From Cycas panzhihuaensis (lineage: Eukaryota > Cycadophyta), in contig CM041465.1 of assembly GCA_023213395.1 (NCBI GenBank), positions 165,175,741-165,239,740 on the forward strand: a stretch of DNA of 64,000 bases, read 5' to 3'. Below the pieces are notes generated by a model. The model was not told the origin of the DNA, ran no database searches, and was given only the letters and a program-made list of their open reading frames with translations. Position numbers and translations under genes: made by a program. Within the stretch, counting starts at the first letter, position 1, and each line of letters opens with the position of its first letter. This document shows positions 58,377 to 64,000 of this stretch, in pieces.

Positions 58377-58719
58377 ATTAGATGATATAATGACTTAAGA
58401 AATTATTGGTTACTCATGAGGTGAATTATGATATGAATATATACACATACTACTTGAGAGCTTGAGAAAGGTCTATGACCTAGAGATGTACTTATTTTAA
58501 TCATAAAGAGGAGCTACTAACTCCACCTTCTCCTATGGTTTTTCCTACATTAGGTTTTCCATGTATAAATTTGTTGTCTCTCTTATGGTAAATGCCTATT
58601 GTATGATTTATCTGTTTATACTTTCCATTCGTGCTTATTCCTTTATATGTGTATATATTCATATGAGACAATTCAATCATTATATATGCATGTTATATTT
58701 TGTTAGGTTATACTCTACA
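58377..58719 (+). repeat. Copia-like LTR 2, right part
   Basis: Inverted relative to LTR 1: the reverse complement shares AAAGTATAAACAGATAAAT, CATGGAAAACCTA and TAAGTACATCTCTAGGTCAT. It ends CTACA nine bases before a primer binding site. The left part lies beyond the LINE. Confidence 0.7.
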
Positions 58720-58728
58720 TTTTTAATA

Positions 58729-58740
58729 TGGTATCAGAGT
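58729..58740 (+). other. Primer binding site after LTR 2, initiator Met type
   Basis: TGGTATCAGAGT, one base off the standard TGGTATCAGAGC. Confidence 0.75.
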
Positions 58741-59959
58741 TGCAATTATAAATTTTAACATGGTATTAAAACCATGGTTAGTTGAAAGATCTTGTACAAT
58801 AGGAAGAAAGCCTATATGAGTTGTTGATGAGACAACATAAGCCAATGACAGAGTAATAAAAGAGCCAGTATATGAGCTAGTACATAAGCTAGTTATAAGT
58901 TGTGATTATTAAGCTAAAAATATGAATATATTAGAGTTATGCAAGTGATATATGACCAAGATCCAAGGGTTAGATGAAAATAAATGAAATAAATGGAAGC
59001 CTCATACAAATGAGATGAAGTCGCATGATGATGAACAAATAATATTAATGATTGACTTAATTATATATATTAATTATGTATGTAGGCATTTATTCTAGTA
59101 ACATGCAAGTGTGTTTATAGTTCATCCATTAAAGTTTACTTAAGTAGGATTGATCACCCTATGAAATCAACACATCAATTCATCTTTTATTAGTGAAGGC
59201 TTTTATGAGTGTCCTACTTGAGGACTCACTATCACGAACCATTTTAGAGGCTTTTGTGAGCATCTCATAAAGGAGATTCACTAGTAGAATGAAGCTAGTT
59301 CCTTATAAGTGAAATAGGAAAATAGGCAACATGCATATACAGTACGGAGAGAGCTAAACCATGTTGATAGGTATATATTATAGTAAATAAATAGGTGTAT
59401 GGCATATGGGATTAATGATTATAACATGATATTATGGTGGCATAACATATTTATAAGGGCATGAAAATATTGGTAGTTATGTGACACTTATGATAAGGGT
59501 TTCAATAGTTAGATGATTTGATAAGATTATGATGGAATCATTAGTTAATGAAACACTTCAATAGTTGAATATATGAGTATGTTTTACATGAAAATTTTGA
59601 TGTCATAAAATGAGAATATTGGAGAATATGAGGGCATATTATAAGAGTTTCAACAATTGAATGGTTTGATAAATTATTAAGGGCATGTCATACTAATATA
59701 TTTGCAAGTATTAATTAGTAATAGATAAATAATTATGATTAGGGTTCTGTGGTAACCTATGTTATCATTATAAAGTGTGATCTATTTATAGACTTCTTCA
59801 TTAGGGGTATTTTAGTCAGCAATAGTTATCTCACATGGTCTTTTCCTTCACTTATCAACCACCTTTGGCCATTACCTTCATTTAATATGGTCACCCATTA
59901 GGCTATACATAGGTCAATCATCTCTTGTCATCTACTTCTTATTTGGTTGCACTTCTAAA
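58741..59959 (+). other. Internal sequence of a Copia-like element, no readable gene
   Basis: AT-rich. Related phrases recur, for example GTTTCAATAGTTAGATGATTTGATAA (about 59499), ACTTCAATAGTTGAAT (about 59564) and GTTTCAACAATTGAATGGTTTG (about 59646). No gag or pol motif seen. Confidence 0.35.
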
Positions 59960-60285
59960 CCTTTGATTTTCTTACAAAGTTTTGGGAAAATCTCCTAATG
60001 GTCCTACAAAAAATAAATGGAGTTAATAGCTCCTATTTATGATTATAATAAGTACATCTATAGGTCATATACCTTTCTCAAGTGGTGTGTATACATATTT
60101 ATATCAAGATTCATCTCATGAGTAGCCTATAATATCTCTTAAGCCATTACATCTTCCAATAGCATAATTACATAAACATATGTGCATCTAACATATCTTA
60201 ATATATTTAATTGATGAGATTGTACATGTGTCCACATGATAATATTAAAGATTGCATATGTGATTAATTCACATATTCCAATATA
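59960..60285 (-). repeat. Copia-like LTR 3, partial
   Basis: Same orientation as LTR 1, matching its 50600-50884 half (TAAGTACATCTATAGGTCAT, GATGAGATTGTACATGTGTC), ending CACATATTCCAATA at 60285. The primer-proximal part is weak, so the left edge is approximate. Confidence 0.6.
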
Positions 60286-61194
60286 TTTGAGCAAGAAAAC
60301 TTGGCCACTTTGGAAAAAGAATTATCAAATATAAAAAAAACTACAGAGAGCATAATTGACTATGTTTCTAGATTTTATGCTACTATTTAAAGTTATACTT
60401 GATGATTATCACCTATTGCCAACTCTACAAATATAATGGTTTATAGAATGATTGGTCCTAAATATTAGGTTTTTAATATATTTTAGGAAGTTGGAAGTAT
60501 CCAAACCACTCAAGTAGTTACATTAGAGATGGAAGAAATACTTGAGAAGATATAAAAGTGTAAATATTCTCTTGTACCTACATTTAGGGAAAATCCTCCT
60601 CAAGCCTACACTAAAGCTAAGTCCCATACATAAACTTTGATTAAAACATTAAACGATAAAGTTTAATTTTAGAAGAAGTAAGTATAGGGGTAAGACCCTA
60701 AGAAGATAGACATATTAAGAAGACATAAGAAATGCTCCTCTTAAGTAAACAATGAATGTAAGAAAAGTTTATTTTATTAAATAAAAGAGTAAGACCTTTA
60801 TTATGTAGAGTTGTTAAGTCAAGGTACTTTGAATGAGAAAGCTTATATGCCAATAGTTTCAGTTGATGAGTTGGAGACAAATGTTATTATTGTATGAGAG
60901 ATAATAATGATATAGAAGTTAGTACCAACATTATGGATTTAACCATAAGTACTATGAATCTATTAGCTCAATAAGGAGGCTAAGGTTTTTCAAATAAGCC
61001 TAGGACTTGAAATAAAGAAACATGAAATGTACTATTAGTTCCCATAAATTCAAGCAAAGCAAAAGAACATTTAAACTCCTAGGTTAAATCTACTTCCAAG
61101 AAACTTTGTTATAAGTTCTTTGAATTCTTTTAAAGAATATGATATCTCATGGGATCTTTTGAAGTACCTAGTTGGATTGAATTTGTATTAAGCC
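60286..61194 (+). pseudogene. Gag region of Gypsy element F, badly decayed
   Basis: Short stretches such as EEILEKI followed by KYSLVPTFRENPPQAYTKA near 60535-60620 look like the end of a gag, but no zinc finger is legible. Assigned mainly from its place before the protease. Confidence 0.35.
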
Positions 61195-61640
61195 ATGGAG
61201 CTTCTAGAGCATAAAGAAAAGCTTCTTAAAGCCTTGCATATGGAAGAAAACCAAGTTAATGTTGATGTGAATGCTGAGATAGTTAATACAGTAACTCTTC
61301 ATATGAAGAGAAAATTTCTTTCTTTTTATGTTTCTGTAAATATTTTAGATGAATTTATGTTGCACAATTGTATAATAGATATAAGAGTAGCTCATAACAT
61401 AATGCCATATGTTGTGATTCTAACATTAGGTTTATAATGTAATAAAATCCAAGAAAGCTTAAGAATTATGGATAATGAAGCTATTATAGTGGTTGGGGAA
61501 ATCCAACATTTGGTGGTGTACTTAATTACTTTCATAAGAGTACCAACATTTATTTTAGTGATGGCGGTAGACATGTTGCCAACCTATGGGATGTTATTAG
61601 GAAGAGAATGGGATTATGAGACTAGTGTAACTACTAATTA
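61195..61640 (+). pseudogene. Protease of Gypsy element F
   Basis: Readable from about 61290: LHNCIIDIRVAHNIMPYVVI corresponds to the active-site strand (D-S-G-A-S-x-N-x-MP in relatives), here D-I-R, so the catalytic triplet is lost. After a stop at 61437 it continues with a VVGEIQHLVVYL segment and PTYGMLLGREWDYE, the usual second conserved block. Confidence 0.6.
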
Positions 61641-61849
61641 GAATGTCTAACATCATGTTTCCTCTAGGGATAAATTTAATTACCTTCCTTAGAGAAGAAA
61701 GGTATTAAAAGCATGTAAAATGTTAGTAATAAGCTAAATTGTAAGTTCCTCTTAATTTAAGTGGCATTAATACCTACACTATATTTCTCACAATTGATTT
61801 TAAATTGACTCCTATTGAAGAAGAAGTATGTTGTACTAAAGAAGTGGGA

Positions 61850-62270
61850 AAAGAAAAGATTTGGAATATATTATTTGATGGGGCTAAATCTAAAGATAGT
61901 GTAGGAGTAGACATCACTCTTCATAGCCTAGATGGTTAGGTATACCTATCTTCATATAAACTTTCCTTTGATTGTACTAATAATGTTGTTGAATATGAAG
62001 CTCTAGTCTTAATATTGCAAGAAGATTTATTGATGAAGATTAAACTCTTATAAGTAAATGGAGATTCATAACTTGTAATAATCAAGCTACAAAATTATGT
62101 TTCATAAAAGTATTATATTAAAAAGCTATAAACATTAGGTGCAAGATCTTATAGAACAATTTAATGCTTTTAACCTCTAACACATACAAAGGGACCATAA
62201 TTAACTCACAAACTCTTTTGCTATCATGGCCTATTTATTTGAAGGAAACTAATATAGAGTGTAGACTCAA
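61850..62270 (+). pseudogene. RNase H upstream of reverse transcriptase, element F
   Basis: The stretch reads ILFDGAKSKDSVGVDITLHS, then SSYKLSFDCTNNVVEYEALV and VNGDS-stop-LVIIKLQ. This is the archaeal-like RNase H pattern (D in FDGA, E in NNxxEYEAL, D in GDSxL). It sits between protease and reverse transcriptase. I recall this order from other plant Gypsy polyproteins. A linker with NVNH-stop-KIFEDDKQILYF follows at about 62310-62360. Confidence 0.6.
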
Positions 62271-62699
62271 TAAGTGATTGAGACCTTAACTAAAGCCTTA
62301 TTCCTTGATAATGTAAATCATTAGAAAATCTTTGAAGACGACAAGCAAATTTTGTACTTCTTATTTAGAACTAAGGAGTTATAAGATATGGCCATGGAAG
62401 AAAATATGACTAGTTAAATAGAGGATATTATAGAGGATTCCTCTCATAAAGGTATGATTAATTACAATTCAAATAAGATCCCTAAAGGTCTTGTTCTTTT
62501 TAAAAACATGTTTAATCATTTTGACTTAGTTGTTTAAGGGGTGAATAAGAAAAATACCTTACTTAGGATGATGCAAAAATATATAGGCTATAATATTAGC
62601 ATATACAAATAGTGAAGTTTCATTTGTATTGGGGGATGCTACATCGAGACTAAAGGTAAGTTATTTTACAACTTTATAAGGACTATCATGATGCTTTTG

Positions 62700-63412
62700 C
62701 ATGTAGATGTGAAATTTTAAAAGTTTTAAGACTAGAAGTCATCTAATATTGTATACCCCTTTGAGCTGACACTAAACTTATAAAGCAAAAACAATGACTA
62801 GTCAATCCAAAATTAAAGGAGTTGATATGGAGGGAAAATTTGAAATTACAAGAATAAGGCATTATTTATCTTGTTAGATTTTCTACTTGAGTAGCAAATC
62901 CAATTCTAATAAGGAAGAAGAATGAGGATATTAGACTCTGTATTGATTTTTATAATCTATATAAGGAGTCCTTGAAAGATAATTACTTGTTACCTAGAAT
63001 GGAGTAGGTTCTTCAAATGATCTTTAGATTTGGGGTTATGTCTTTACTAGATAACTTCTTAGGGTATAATCAAATTGAGATTATGGTGGAAGATTAGTTG
63101 AAAAGAGTTTTTTCTACTATATAAGGAATCTTTGCATACAAAAGAATGTCATTAAAAGTGATAAATATTGGGGCTACTTTTTAGAGAGCTATGCATCAAG
63201 CGTTCAAGGATCCAATTGGTGTGATAATCATATATCTAGATGATATGATAGTCTTCTCCAAGGATGGAGATGATCATATTGATCATCTCATAAAAGTTTA
63301 CCAGCGATATAAAGAATTTGAAATTTCTCTCAACCCAAAGAGAACAATATTTAGAGTAATAATTAAAAAATTATTGGGTCATATTATGATAAAAAAAATG
63401 AACTTATATTGA
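62700..63412 (+). pseudogene. Reverse transcriptase of Gypsy element F
   Basis: Blocks with many stops and frame changes: a VRFST-like lead at 62870, RKKNEDIRLCIDFYNLYKESL at about 62910-62975 (as read across frames), LDNFLGYNQIEI near 63050, KRMSLKVINIGATF near 63145. Then an open stretch 63191-63412 has MHQAFKDPIGVIIIYLDDMI with catalytic YLDD at 63233-63244 intact, and HLIKVYQRYKEFEISLNPKR. Confidence 0.75.
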
Positions 63413-64000
63413 TCTAAATAGAGTTGAAGCTATTGAGGAAATGGCACCTCTATAGAATAGAAAAGCTTTATTATGGGATGAAAAGACTAATGAGGCTTTT
63501 ATTATAATCAAGAAGTGGATTATAAAATCTCTAGTATTGATTAGCCTGGAGTATAACAAAGATTTAATTATTCATGTTTATATGTCAAAAAGAGCATATG
63601 TTGCCATGCTTACTTTAAAATATGTAATAGGATAAGAAAATCTCTTATATTCTTGAGCAAGATATTAAAAGTCACTCAACTAAGATAGATTCAAGTGGAT
63701 AAGCATGTTTATGTCTTGGTTAAGGCCATAAAGGATTTTAAGTTATATATTATGCATAATCATACTAAGGCTTATGTACTATTTACCCTATTAAATATTA
63801 TGCTCAATCAAGTTAAGCCAACTAGAAGATAGGCCAAATGGTTAGCCAATGTTTTGGAACTTGATATGGATATTAATCTAGCTAAGCTAATTTATAGGTA
63901 AGGTTTATGCAAATTCTTAGCTATGGAACTTGAGGTTGATAAACATCAACCAGTTAAGGAGGAAGAAGTTCACAATAAGATAATTTGTGTAGAAGCCAAT
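63413..64000 (+). pseudogene. RNase H after reverse transcriptase, element F, cut by window end
   Basis: Fragments of the Gypsy RNase H region: LLWDEKTNEAFIIIKKWI and SLVLISLEYNKDLIIHVY near 63470-63580, and GLCKFLAMELEVDKHQ near 63905-63950, which in relatives precedes the end of pol. Heavily decayed. No integrase inside the window. Confidence 0.5.

Larger units (their letters stand above)
48098..64000 (+). mobile_element. Ty3/Gypsy retrotransposon F, interrupted, runs past the window
   Basis: A 1.66 kb LTR (48098-49753), a TGGCAACC-type primer binding site (49760) and a short leader are followed, after about 10 kb of inserted Copia-like and LINE sequence, by a plus-strand gag-pol relic from 60286 to the window end. 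Linking the LTR and the pol as one element is an inference from matching orientation and the inserted repeats between. The 3' LTR is outside the window. Confidence 0.5.

Noticed and set aside
58729-58740. Possible tRNA gene piece (TGGTATCAGAG)
   Set aside because: It is the complement of a tRNA end used as a primer site after an LTR. There is no cloverleaf around it.
1-64000. Host protein-coding gene or noncoding RNA gene
   Set aside because: I looked for multi-exon coding patterns, rRNA and tRNA on both strands and found only transposon-derived frames. Small or highly diverged host exons in the AT-rich gaps cannot be excluded by eye.

Overview
The window looks like nuclear DNA from a seed plant with a large, old, repeat-rich genome. 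A gymnosperm would fit, but the sequence does not prove it. I found no intact host gene, no RNA gene and no bacterial or organellar sequence. Almost everything recognisable is a decayed retrotransposon, many of them nested, separated by AT-rich sequence I could not assign.

Layout. (1) 1-2554 (minus): 5' part of a Copia-type element, with gag pseudogene, Met-type primer binding site and a short LTR. (2) 4590-10231 (minus): a 5.6 kb element with about 385 bp LTRs, called D here. It has a gag relic but no recognisable pol, a duplicated primer binding site and a 20-bp tandem repeat. (3) 10553-44072 (plus): a Ty3/Gypsy element of Tat/Ogre type with 2.7 kb LTRs, called C. It is split by a second member of the same family, B (13261-29833, minus), which sits in C's primer binding site. 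B and C point away from each other, so together they form a roughly 14 kb inverted repeat around one LTR. (4) 45270-46060 (minus): LINE ORF1 fragment. (5) 48098 to the end (plus): 5' LTR, primer binding site and, after a large interruption, the decayed gag-pol of another Gypsy element, called F. Inside it lie three LTRs of one Copia-like family in both orientations (50419-50884, 58377-58719, about 59960-60285). A full-length LINE (52202-58362, minus) with a perfect 14-bp target duplication is inserted in the middle LTR.

The most interesting content is the architecture shared by B and C. The sense strand reads gag, protease, reverse transcriptase with RNase H, then integrase. After integrase comes a gene on the opposite strand encoding a protein that resembles the plant mobile domain (PMD), followed by an acidic stretch and a predicted coiled coil. 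Both copies keep a TATA box upstream of this gene, a 112-113 bp spliceosomal-type intron at the same place, and a splice acceptor next to the start codon. Beyond it, next to the 3' LTR and again in sense, lies a second, prokaryote/archaeal-like RNase H. In Tat elements as usually described this second RNase H lies between the first RNase H and integrase. Both copies are dead (in-frame stops, frameshifts), but they decayed independently, so shared features probably reflect a once-functional ancestor.
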